Assembly: GCA_903864315.1 (NCBI GenBank)
Contig: CAIPFK010000061.1
Coordinates: 1 to 34,790 of the forward strand
DNA: 34,790 nt
Origin: an uncultured Burkholderiales bacterium
GTDB lineage: Bacteria > Pseudomonadota > Gammaproteobacteria > Burkholderiales > Burkholderiaceae_C
Direction: 5' to 3'
Shown here in pieces: positions 8,540 through 15,525 of this stretch. The position numbers and the translations under genes are program-made. The stretch's first letter is position 1. The number at the start of each line of letters is the position of its first letter. The notes under the pieces were generated by a model that saw only the letters and a list, made by a program, of their open reading frames with translations, was not told the origin of the DNA and made no database searches.

Positions 8540-9343
8540 ATGCATTCAGCGCTGAGAAATTCGTTGTTGGTTTACATGTCATTCTTTGCTTTTGCAAATG
8601 GTTTTGCCCAGTCCGAGTCCGCCAATATGGCTCAATTGATGGCACCTCACGCCAATGGTCAATTGCGTGCCTCGATCAATTTGGGAAATCCGATTTTGGC
8701 CAACAAGGATCCAGCGACAGGACTCCCCGTGGGTGTTTCGGTGGACTTGGCCCGTGCCTTGGCGCAAAAACTTCATCTGAAGTTGGAATTGGTGGTTTTT
8801 GATTCGGCTGGCAAGTCGGTTCAAGCCGTTCAAGAAGACAAGGCCGATATCGGTTTTTTTGCCATCGATCCCAAACGAGGTGAGGGCATCAACTTCACCA
8901 AACCCTATGTCTCCATCGAGGGCAGTTACTTGGTGAGAGACGATTCTCCTTTGCGCAGCAATGATGAAGTGGATCAAGCGCACAACCGGGTGGTTGTGGG
9001 TCAGGGTTCGGCCTATGATTTATTTTTGACCCGTGAGATTAAAAAGGCATTGATTGTGCGCGCTCCAACGTCTCCCACCGTGGTGGATGTATTTGTCAAT
9101 CGAGGCTTTGAAGTGGCCGCAGGTGTTACTCAACAGTTGCAAGCTGATTTGAAGCGGTTTGATCATTTGAGGCTGTTGCCTGGTCGCTTCATGGTGATTG
9201 AGCAAGCCATGGGACTGCCCAAGTCAAGAGACACCAAAGCACATGCCTACTTGATGGAGTTTGTGCAAGACATGAAGAGGTCTGGCCAAGTGGCCACTTC
9301 ACTCGCTGCACACAAAATAGAAGGTGCACAGGTTGCACCTTGA
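8540..9343 (+). CDS. Orphan periplasmic solute-binding protein (amino-acid ABC type)
   Basis: A 267-residue SBP_bac_3-type receptor. The start at 8540 has AAGGGGG upstream and gives a signal peptide (LRNSLLVYMSFFAFANGFAQ). The mature lobe opens with RASINLGNPILANKDPATG and continues with GVSVDLARALAQKLHLKLE, then VQAVQEDKADIGFFAIDPKR and GINFTKPYVSIEGSYLV, the standard order for glutamine/lysine-type receptors. FALSE-positive risk is low because these motifs are consecutive. No permease or ATPase is adjacent, so it either serves a transporter elsewhere or acts as a sensor input. It is convergent with pgi, eight bases away, and a palindrome covers its last codons. Ligand unknown. Confidence 0.88.
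   Translation: MHSALRNSLLVYMSFFAFANGFAQSESANMAQLMAPHANGQLRASINLGNPILANKDPATGLPVGVSVDLARALAQKLHLKLELVVFDSAGKSVQAVQEDKADIGFFAIDPKRGEGINFTKPYVSIEGSYLVRDDSPLRSNDEVDQAHNRVVVGQGSAYDLFLTREIKKALIVRAPTSPTVVDVFVNRGFEVAAGVTQQLQADLKRFDHLRLLPGRFMVIEQAMGLPKSRDTKAHAYLMEFVQDMKRSGQVATSLAAHKIEGAQVAP
9321..9341. terminator. Possible bidirectional hairpin at convergent gene ends
   Basis: AAGGTGCA at 9321-9328 pairs perfectly with TGCACCTT at 9334-9341 around a five-base loop, ending on the stop codon of the solute-binding protein and eleven bases from the pgi stop. No T-tract follows on either side, so termination activity is uncertain. Confidence 0.35.
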
Positions 9344-9351
9344 AGGCGCTG

Positions 9352-10989
9352 TCAAGGTTTGAGCGGCATGGCGAGTTGGTTGGCCATCGTTTTTCCCAAC
9401 TCCACTCCCCATTGATCAAAGGGGTTGATGCCCCAAATGGTGGCTTGAACAAAGGTTTTGTGCTCATAAAGCGCCATGAGCATTCCTAAGCTGAACGCAT
9501 CCAACTCTTCTAGCCATAGACTGGAGCTAGGCGTATTGCCCTTGAACGACCGGTGGGGAGCGAGCGCGTCAATGGCCTCACCGTTGAGTCCATTCGATTG
9601 CATCTCTTGGCGTGTATGCAGTTCATCTCGCCCTACAGCCATTGCATGGGCTTGTGCCATCATGCTCAGATGCAAGCACTGCATGTGCTCCTTTGCCAAG
9701 GGCAGTGGGCAGGAGGGGTCTTGTCTCACACCGATGAAATCGACAGCCAGCAAATGCTCACCTTGGTGGATCAATTGAAAGTAGGCGTGTTGGCCATCAA
9801 TTCCCAGACCGCCCCAAACAATGGGGGCGGTTTGCACTTGAACTGGGCTGCCATTCACGTGCGTGCCTTTTCCGTTGGACTCCATGTCGAGTTGTTGGAT
9901 ATAGGGGGTGAGTCCCCGCAAGCGATAGGCGTAAGTGGCGATGTGGTGAGTTGGTGCTTGTAAGAAATTGCGATTCCATACCCCCAAGAGCCCCATCAAG
10001 ATCGGGATGTTTTGTAAGATGGGTGCACTGACAAAGTGCTCATCCATGGCCCGAGCGCCAGCGAGCAAGCGTTTGAAATTCTCATTGCCGACAGCCAACG
10101 CAACAGGCAGTCCTATTGCCGACCAGACCGAGTAGCGTCCCCCAACCCAGTCCCAAAAGTGAAACGTTTGATCTGGCAAAAAGCCTTGTGTCAAGGCCAA
10201 GTCCGCGCGAGCAGTGACGGCCACCATGTGCAGTGGCAGCGACTCCAAAGGGCAGCCATGGTCCTGGAGCCAGCGTTGGGCCGATTGCGCCAACAGCGTT
10301 GTTTCTTGCGTGGTGAAGGTCTTGCTTTGAACGATGAAGAGGGTTGTGCGAGGGTTCAGGCTTTTGAGGGTTTGCCACAAACTCCAAGCGTCCACGTTGG
10401 ACACAAAATGAACCCGGGCACGTTGCGCCTTGGCCAATGAGTCTTGATTGAACCCCTCCAGTGCTTGTACACACGTGAGCGGGCCCAGTGCTGAACCCCC
10501 AATGCCCAGGTTCACGACATCGGTGAATGGCTCACCGCCGAACCCCAACAGTTGGTCGGACTCGAAGCGGGTCACGAAATTGCAAATGCGCTCGAGCTCT
10601 GTGGCCACTTGCAATTGGATGGCTTCGCCCCAAGGAGGATTTTGAATGCCTTGGCCACGAAGCGCCACGTGAAGGGCAGCTCGCTGCTCGGTGACGTTGA
10701 CCCGCTCACCGCCAAAGAGACTGTGGATGTGCAGGTTCAAATTGGAGGCCTGCCCCAATTCGGCCAAGGCCGAGAGCACCTCAGGCGTTACTCGTTGGTG
10801 CGAAAAGTCCAATTCCAATCCATGAAGTTTGGCGCTCATGGCCTGAGATCTTTGCGAGTCGGTCAAGAGCTCCCGCAAGTGTTCTACAGCGCCAGGCAGC
10901 GCCAAGCGTTCGAGCTTCTCCCACGCCTGCAATGCACGAGGAGAGGTAAAGCTCTTGCTCGGCGCTGGTGGCGATTTGGACAACGTCAT
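9352..10989 (-). CDS. pgi: Glucose-6-phosphate isomerase
   Basis: A 545-residue full-length phosphoglucose isomerase, interconverting glucose 6-phosphate and fructose 6-phosphate in the cytoplasm. The phosphate-binding VNLGIGGSALGP lies in the first domain, the family signature DWVGGRYSVWSAIGL follows, and the C-terminal signature is recognisable as FDQWGVELGKTMA. Length and motif order are normal. It starts 17 bases after the tcuB stop in the same direction, so it may be read through from the tcu genes, an unusual partner for a central glycolytic enzyme. No independent promoter is obvious in the 17-base gap, although one could lie inside tcuB. The identification is secure; co-transcription is inferred from spacing. 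Confidence 0.97.
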   Translation of the reverse strand: MTLSKSPPAPSKSFTSPRALQAWEKLERLALPGAVEHLRELLTDSQRSQAMSAKLHGLELDFSHQRVTPEVLSALAELGQASNLNLHIHSLFGGERVNVTEQRAALHVALRGQGIQNPPWGEAIQLQVATELERICNFVTRFESDQLLGFGGEPFTDVVNLGIGGSALGPLTCVQALEGFNQDSLAKAQRARVHFVSNVDAWSLWQTLKSLNPRTTLFIVQSKTFTTQETTLLAQSAQRWLQDHGCPLESLPLHMVAVTARADLALTQGFLPDQTFHFWDWVGGRYSVWSAIGLPVALAVGNENFKRLLAGARAMDEHFVSAPILQNIPILMGLLGVWNRNFLQAPTHHIATYAYRLRGLTPYIQQLDMESNGKGTHVNGSPVQVQTAPIVWGGLGIDGQHAYFQLIHQGEHLLAVDFIGVRQDPSCPLPLAKEHMQCLHLSMMAQAHAMAVGRDELHTRQEMQSNGLNGEAIDALAPHRSFKGNTPSSSLWLEELDAFSLGMLMALYEHKTFVQATIWGINPFDQWGVELGKTMANQLAMPLKP

Positions 10990-11006
10990 GGTTTGGTTCT
11001 GGTGGT

Positions 11007-12164
11007 TTAGTTTTCTTTGAGGACCAATCCAGTGGGTTGGCGTTTCTCCACTGAAAAACGAATCAATGCCGCGCTTCGATAAATGCCATGGGCAAATTTA
11101 CCGTAGGGCAAGGTCAAAAAGAGTGCCATGATGCTCGCCAAATGTGTCGCCAGCATGACGGGCAAGTACGAACTGCCATGGCTGAGCCACAGCAGTAGCC
11201 CAGTTGCGGCACACAACGCTAAAAGAGCAATGAAACCCAAATCCATGGGTTTTTGTTTCAAGTCGCCGTGCCATGGGTGGCGTTTTAAGTTGAGCCAGCC
11301 TAGTCCAAGAGTACCCACCAAAAGGCTGAGCCCTCCCATCACTCCCAAGACCTTGGGCAAGGTCCCCCAAGCGTAGGGCGCGTGTTCGCCCAAGAGGTAG
11401 TGATAAAGCGTTGCAACGCTGGTGGAGGCAAAGCACAGCAAAAAGCCATAAAACGTGAAGTGGTGCATGCGCTGGCGCCAAAGGGTAAAGGCGTCGTCTT
11501 CGTTGTTGCAGCCTTCGTGGTGACCGCCATCCAAATACTTCAAGCTCATGATGTTGTGCGTGGCCTCCAAGGCGGCTGGCGTGGTCACTGCCGCGCCTGA
11601 AGTGGCCGGGGTGATGTTGCTCATGAAGCGGTATACACCGATGCCCAGCGCCAACACGTCAAAGAGAAAGACCGGTGCAAACCACGACACCATGGTGTCG
11701 TGGCTCATGAGGCCATAAAAGTTGCTCGCCTCTTGGGTGGGGGATGGCAACAGGAGTGAGATGAACAGTGCCAAACTGGCAAACAAACACAAGGCCACCC
11801 ACAGGCCGTTTTTGGCGTAGGTTGCTCCCATGAAAGCGGGCCAAGCATAGGTTTCATAAGTTTTAACCCTCACTTGTGCCATGGAGCGTGGAATGTTCAC
11901 GGCAAAATCATGCGGTTCGGCATACTGGCACGCATGCAAACACGAGCCACAGTTGTGGCAAAGATTGGCCATGTAGTGGATGTCATTTTGCGCAAAACTC
12001 AATCGGCGCGTCATGGCCGGGAATACGGCACAAAAGCTCTCGCAATAGCGACAAGCATTGCAAATTTGGAGTTGTCTGGCCACCTCACGTTCACTGTCGG
12101 CCAAAACCAAGGAGGGGCGGGAGAGGTCTTGGGCCTCTTTGACCAATTGCTCAAGCACTTGCAT
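11007..12164 (-). CDS. tcuB: TcuB-like iron-sulfur membrane protein (tricarballylate/citrate utilisation)
   Basis: A 385-residue membrane electron-transfer protein. Its N-terminal half holds two cysteine clusters, CNACRYCESFCAVFP and CHNCGSCLHACQY, consistent with two iron-sulfur clusters. The C-terminal half has several hydrophobic helices with histidines of a b-type haem or quinone site. In Salmonella, TcuB reoxidises the flavin of TcuA and passes electrons to the membrane. The ATG at 12164 gives MQVLEQLVKEAQ; the upstream in-frame start would extend it into tcuA. The gene overlaps the tcuA stop by 14 bases, so translation is probably coupled, and an AAGAAGAA stretch serves as ribosome-binding site. 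The family call is strong; the substrate of the pair could be tricarballylate, citrate or a related acid. Confidence 0.92.
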   Translation of the reverse strand: MQVLEQLVKEAQDLSRPSLVLADSEREVARQLQICNACRYCESFCAVFPAMTRRLSFAQNDIHYMANLCHNCGSCLHACQYAEPHDFAVNIPRSMAQVRVKTYETYAWPAFMGATYAKNGLWVALCLFASLALFISLLLPSPTQEASNFYGLMSHDTMVSWFAPVFLFDVLALGIGVYRFMSNITPATSGAAVTTPAALEATHNIMSLKYLDGGHHEGCNNEDDAFTLWRQRMHHFTFYGFLLCFASTSVATLYHYLLGEHAPYAWGTLPKVLGVMGGLSLLVGTLGLGWLNLKRHPWHGDLKQKPMDLGFIALLALCAATGLLLWLSHGSSYLPVMLATHLASIMALFLTLPYGKFAHGIYRSAALIRFSVEKRQPTGLVLKEN

Positions 12165-13647
12165 GTTCTTCTTTCGATGAGGAGAGATTGTCGATTTCTG
12201 GACCACGATGTTGACCAGTTTGTGACTTGACGCTCAAGGCGGCAGAGGTGCCGGCAATGCGGCCAAACGCTGTGCCGATGGTCATGCCCACGCCGGCCGT
12301 GTAGCCTTTGCCAAGCACATTGCCTGACATCATTTCGCCCGCCACAAAGAGATTTTGGCTGGCTCGTCCAGCGAAATGAACGGCTGTCGTTTTATCGGTT
12401 TTGAGGCCCAAATAGGTGAACGTGATGCCCGGTTTGACCGGGTAGGCGTAAAAGGGTGGCGTGTTGATTGGCAAAGCCCAGTGGCTCTTGACTGGGGTGA
12501 TGCCCTCTGTGTGACAGTCATCGAGTGCGGTGTGATCGAAGTGCCCCACCTGACAGGCTTGGTTGTACTCGTTGAGTGTTTGCATGAAGGTGTGGGTATC
12601 GAGCCCCAAGGTTGCTGCCAACTCTTCCAAGGTGTTGCACACCGTCCCATCGAAGACTGGGGGCATGAAGCGACCCACGGCTTTGGCGTCCGTGATGGAG
12701 TAGGCAATTTGACCGGGTTGCAGTGCCACCAAACGGCCCCAAATGGCGTATCGTTTGGGCCAAAAGTCTTCGCCTTCGTCATAAAAGCGCTTGGCCAATT
12801 TGTTGACCACCACGCCCAGGGACACGCAATCAATGCGGGTGCAAATGCCACCATCGTACAGGGGGGCTCGTGCGTCAATGGCCACCATGTGAGCCTGGGT
12901 GGCATCGCCAATCATGTCTGCGCCCAGATCTCTCAAGACATCGATCAGCACACCGTGGTTGTAGCGGGTGCCGCGAACAAGAAAGTTCTCCGCCGTCCAC
13001 TCGCCCCATTCGTTTTGGCCCCAAGCCGCCTTGAGCTTTTCCAAGTTGGACTCAAAACCACCGCAGGCCAATACACAACTCTTGGCCTGAATCCGTTCTT
13101 CACGTTGGCTGCCATCGGGCAACTGATGAATGGCCTTGGCGGCTTGAAATTGTCCGTCTTTCACTTCAAGGTCGACCACGGTGCAGTCATAGTCAATGGC
13201 AATGCCCAGCTCTTGAGCACTTCTAAAGTAAGCATTGATCAAGGCTTTGCCGCCACCCATGAAAAACGCATTGGTGCGTGCCGTGTGCAAAGCGCCTGAG
13301 AGTGAGGGTTGAAAGCGCACGCCGTGTTTGTACATCCAGGGTCGGCAAGTGGCGGAATGACGAATCGCAAGACGCGCCATCTCTTCATTGGTAAGACCAC
13401 CGGTGACTTTGAGCAAGTCTTGCCAAAACTCCTCCTCAGGGTAGGCCTCGACCAAAACGTCTTGGGGGGCATCGTGCATGCATCGCAAGTTCCTGGTATG
13501 TGTGGAGTTGCCGCCACGCCAAAGCTTGGGCGCGGATTCGAGGATTCGAACGCTGCAGCCGGCCTCACGCGCCATGAGGGCTGCGCAAAGAGCGGCATTG
13601 CCGCCTCCAACGACCAAAACGTCCAGCTTGGGTTGTGATGAAGTCAA
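12151..13647 (-). CDS. tcuA: TcuA-like FAD-dependent tricarballylate dehydrogenase
   Basis: A 498-residue flavoprotein of the fumarate reductase/succinate dehydrogenase type. The dinucleotide-binding motif is DVLVVGGGNAALCAALMA near the N-terminus, followed by a second FAD contact at SCVLACGGFESN and the C-terminal FVAGEMMSGNVLGKGYTAG typical of the family. I choose a TTG start at 13647 because AGGAG lies six bases upstream; the longer reading from 13695 also starts at TTG and has no such site. In known systems TcuA oxidises tricarballylate to cis-aconitate and hands electrons to TcuB, encoded next and overlapping. A class II aldolase gene lies 67 bases upstream in the same direction. No LysR-type tcuR or tcuC transporter is adjacent. 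Confidence 0.92.
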   Translation of the reverse strand: MTSSQPKLDVLVVGGGNAALCAALMAREAGCSVRILESAPKLWRGGNSTHTRNLRCMHDAPQDVLVEAYPEEEFWQDLLKVTGGLTNEEMARLAIRHSATCRPWMYKHGVRFQPSLSGALHTARTNAFFMGGGKALINAYFRSAQELGIAIDYDCTVVDLEVKDGQFQAAKAIHQLPDGSQREERIQAKSCVLACGGFESNLEKLKAAWGQNEWGEWTAENFLVRGTRYNHGVLIDVLRDLGADMIGDATQAHMVAIDARAPLYDGGICTRIDCVSLGVVVNKLAKRFYDEGEDFWPKRYAIWGRLVALQPGQIAYSITDAKAVGRFMPPVFDGTVCNTLEELAATLGLDTHTFMQTLNEYNQACQVGHFDHTALDDCHTEGITPVKSHWALPINTPPFYAYPVKPGITFTYLGLKTDKTTAVHFAGRASQNLFVAGEMMSGNVLGKGYTAGVGMTIGTAFGRIAGTSAALSVKSQTGQHRGPEIDNLSSSKEEHASA

Positions 13648-13714
13648 TGAATACTCCTGTGATTTTGAAAGGGTGATTGAGGCCGCCTGGGGCAAGTGCG
13701 CCCAAGCGATTGGG

Positions 13715-14443
13715 CTATAGAAGTTGCGGTGTTTGGAGGGCTTTTTGTTTCCAAAGTTCCCACGGTCTCTTGAGATGTTGGTCGTTCATCAATGCGGTGG
13801 CTTGGGCCTCGCCCTCAGTCAAAAACTCAATGCTGCCAATTTTCATCGACTCGAGTTGAAGCTTGGCATTGAGCTCGGTGTAAATGGCTCGGTAAACCAC
13901 TTGGGGGATGCTCACCCCAACGGCTACACTGCCGTGGCCACGCATCAAGGCGACTGTGTGCGAACCCAAGGACTGTGCAAGCGAGCGGCCCAAGGCTTGG
14001 CTGGTGATGAGTAAATCGGACGTCTCACCGATGGTTTGACGGATTTCGTAGATGGGAGTTTGTGAGCCCAAAAATCCACTCATGTGGCAAATGGGTCTGA
14101 GGCGTTGTGAGGTGACGCCAAATGGAATCACCGATGAAGAATGAGAGTGGACGACGGCATGAACGTCGGGGCGGGCACGATAGATTTCACTGTGAATGAA
14201 GCGCTCGACATAGCAAGTTCTGTTTTGTGGATCATGCACCACACCGTCAAGGTCGCACTGCAAAATGTCTTGCGGCGTGACCAAAGCGGGCGCCATGCTT
14301 TTGGCAATCCAAAACCGTGTCGGATCCACTGCATCTCTTGCACTGATGTGGCCAAACCCGTCAACGACACCTTCAAGGTACAAAATTCGATTGGCAATGC
14401 TCAAGTCTTCAATCAATTGATGGTTTTCTGGTGTCATGTTCAT
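13715..14443 (-). CDS. Class II aldolase/adducin family protein (second copy)
   Basis: A 242-residue class II aldolase-fold protein, distinct from the one at 7498. Zinc ligands appear as VVHSHSSSVIPFG and the later RGHGSVAVG, and the GFGHISARD strand near residue 30 matches the family. Some relatives are sugar-phosphate aldolases, others decarboxylate hydroxyaromatic acids. It is the first gene of the minus-strand run leading into tcuA, tcuB and pgi, 67 bases upstream of tcuA. A TATAAT box and a palindrome sit about 65 bases before its ATG. The start could also be the second ATG at 14437, two codons in. The substrate cannot be told; position suggests a step linked to the tricarboxylate pathway. 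Confidence 0.87.
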   Translation of the reverse strand: MNMTPENHQLIEDLSIANRILYLEGVVDGFGHISARDAVDPTRFWIAKSMAPALVTPQDILQCDLDGVVHDPQNRTCYVERFIHSEIYRARPDVHAVVHSHSSSVIPFGVTSQRLRPICHMSGFLGSQTPIYEIRQTIGETSDLLITSQALGRSLAQSLGSHTVALMRGHGSVAVGVSIPQVVYRAIYTELNAKLQLESMKIGSIEFLTEGEAQATALMNDQHLKRPWELWKQKALQTPQLL

Positions 14444-14803
14444 GCTCGAGCCTAGGATAAAAAAGCAAATGATAACGTTTCAAGGCCTTGACTTGAGTGC
14501 AACAAGTTGCATTATAGATCCTTTAGTACTAAGTTGATGGATGCTCTCTCTTGCCTAATCAAATTCTCGACTTTAAAATGCATTGCATTGATTGAAGTTA
14601 ATACTTTTAAATTAAATTAAGGGTTGTGGATCGTCCCGACCTTTAGCTTGTCTGTTCTGTGTCGATAAAAACTCAAGTCGTGACCACCATGTCAGGGGTA
14701 TGTGTTGCTGAATTGGTTTGAAATTTGCTTGTGCAATATGTCTTGCACACCGCGTGTTCATGGTGTATTTCAACAGGTAAAGGGTTGATGGGTTTGAGTC
14801 AAC
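14444..14803. other. AT-rich divergent intergenic region (360 bases)
   Basis: No convincing gene lies here. It separates the minus-strand tcu run from the plus-strand zinc-ribbon group and is visibly richer in A and T than its flanks around 14560-14640. It holds the palindrome and promoter boxes at 14488-14518 and, at 14788-14811, a seven-codon reading frame whose stop overlaps the start of the next gene. No terminator was seen. Confidence 0.6.
14498..14516 (-). promoter_or_regulatory. Promoter -10 box with overlapping palindromic operator
   Basis: Reading the minus strand, a perfect TATAAT occupies 14516-14511 and is followed at once by a palindrome with arms TGCAAC and GTTGCA around two bases (14511-14498). 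A repressor dimer there would cover the transcription start of the aldolase-tcuAB-pgi run. The -35 region is poor. On the plus strand a TTGACT/TATAGA pair with a 19-base spacer surrounds the same palindrome, so it could serve both directions. Confidence 0.5.
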
Positions 14804-14811
14804 ATGTTTAA
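14788..14811 (+). promoter_or_regulatory. Seven-codon leader frame overlapping the next start
   Basis: AAAGGG at 14779-14784 is followed closely by an ATG at 14788, which opens seven codons ending in TAA at 14809-14811, overlapping the ATG at 14804. Translation of this leader could deliver ribosomes to the membrane-protein start, which lacks a well-spaced site of its own. The spacing of only three bases makes it tentative. Confidence 0.3.
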
Positions 14812-15511
14812 AAACAAAAGAATTTTGGGTCTGGCGTTGGCTTGTGTTTTGATGGTGTTGAGCTTGGTGCTTTACATCTATAGCCTTGGTGCGATCTCAT
14901 CGAGCAGCGAACCCGTCCAAGGTCAAGAGTTGGCCAAAGAGCTTGATCCCGAGCCAGAGAAGGTCATGGAAAAAGAATCTGGCAAGGAGGCTGAGACGGG
15001 GAATGCTCACGAGGCTCATGCCGATGGTGGTGTAAGCCATTCGAGTAAGGAAGAGACATCCAAAGTGCCTGTGGCTGAGCAGTCGCCCGATGCGCAAGGC
15101 AAAGAGATAGCCCATGATGCGCGTGCTCCAAAAGACGCACGCAAAGGGGCTGAGCAAGGGGTGGAGCAAAACGCTGGAAAACACGCTGAGCTTGTTGACA
15201 AAGGTCATGAGAGCAAGGCGCATGAAGAGCTTGTCGAGGTGGACAAAAAAAGCGAAGAATTCGGGACCAAATACCGCCCTCGCATCATCGGTCGATGCAA
15301 GGTGCTGTTTACCCAATTCAGTTTGCAAAAGATCGAACCCAGTCAGTTTCATGCGTTTGCGTATAGTTTTGATGGGAAAAGTGGATATTGCGCTGACTCG
15401 GGTGCTCAGAGTTCGTTAAAGTTGGCCCAAGAAGTAGCGCTCAAAGATTGTGAAAAGAACAAATTAAATGTGGATGGTTATGCACCCTGTTTTATCTATT
15501 CCAATAACTAG
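14804..15511 (+). CDS. Single-pass membrane protein with charged linker and Cys-rich C-terminal domain
   Basis: A 235-residue protein not recognised as a named family. Residues 8-27 form one membrane helix after a short basic N-terminus (MFKNKR), so the rest should lie in the periplasm. Residues 35-160 are a low-complexity stretch rich in Glu, Lys, Ala and His, probably disordered. The last 75 residues are a compact domain with four cysteines, in RCKVLF, GYCADSG, KDCEKN and APCFIY, that could form disulfides; the pattern of an Ala-rich helix followed by a Cys and a final Cys-aromatic strand is reminiscent of DUF4189-like domains, a weak resemblance. It is the first of three tightly spaced plus-strand genes, 14 bases before the zinc-ribbon coiled-coil gene. 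Function unknown. Confidence 0.8.
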   Translation: MFKNKRILGLALACVLMVLSLVLYIYSLGAISSSSEPVQGQELAKELDPEPEKVMEKESGKEAETGNAHEAHADGGVSHSSKEETSKVPVAEQSPDAQGKEIAHDARAPKDARKGAEQGVEQNAGKHAELVDKGHESKAHEELVEVDKKSEEFGTKYRPRIIGRCKVLFTQFSLQKIEPSQFHAFAYSFDGKSGYCADSGAQSSLKLAQEVALKDCEKNKLNVDGYAPCFIYSNN

Positions 15512-15525
15512 TCAAAGGTCAGAAA

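Noticed and set aside
12355-13299. A 314-codon open frame on the plus strand
   Set aside because: It is antisense to tcuA, whose FAD motifs and overlap with tcuB are convincing.
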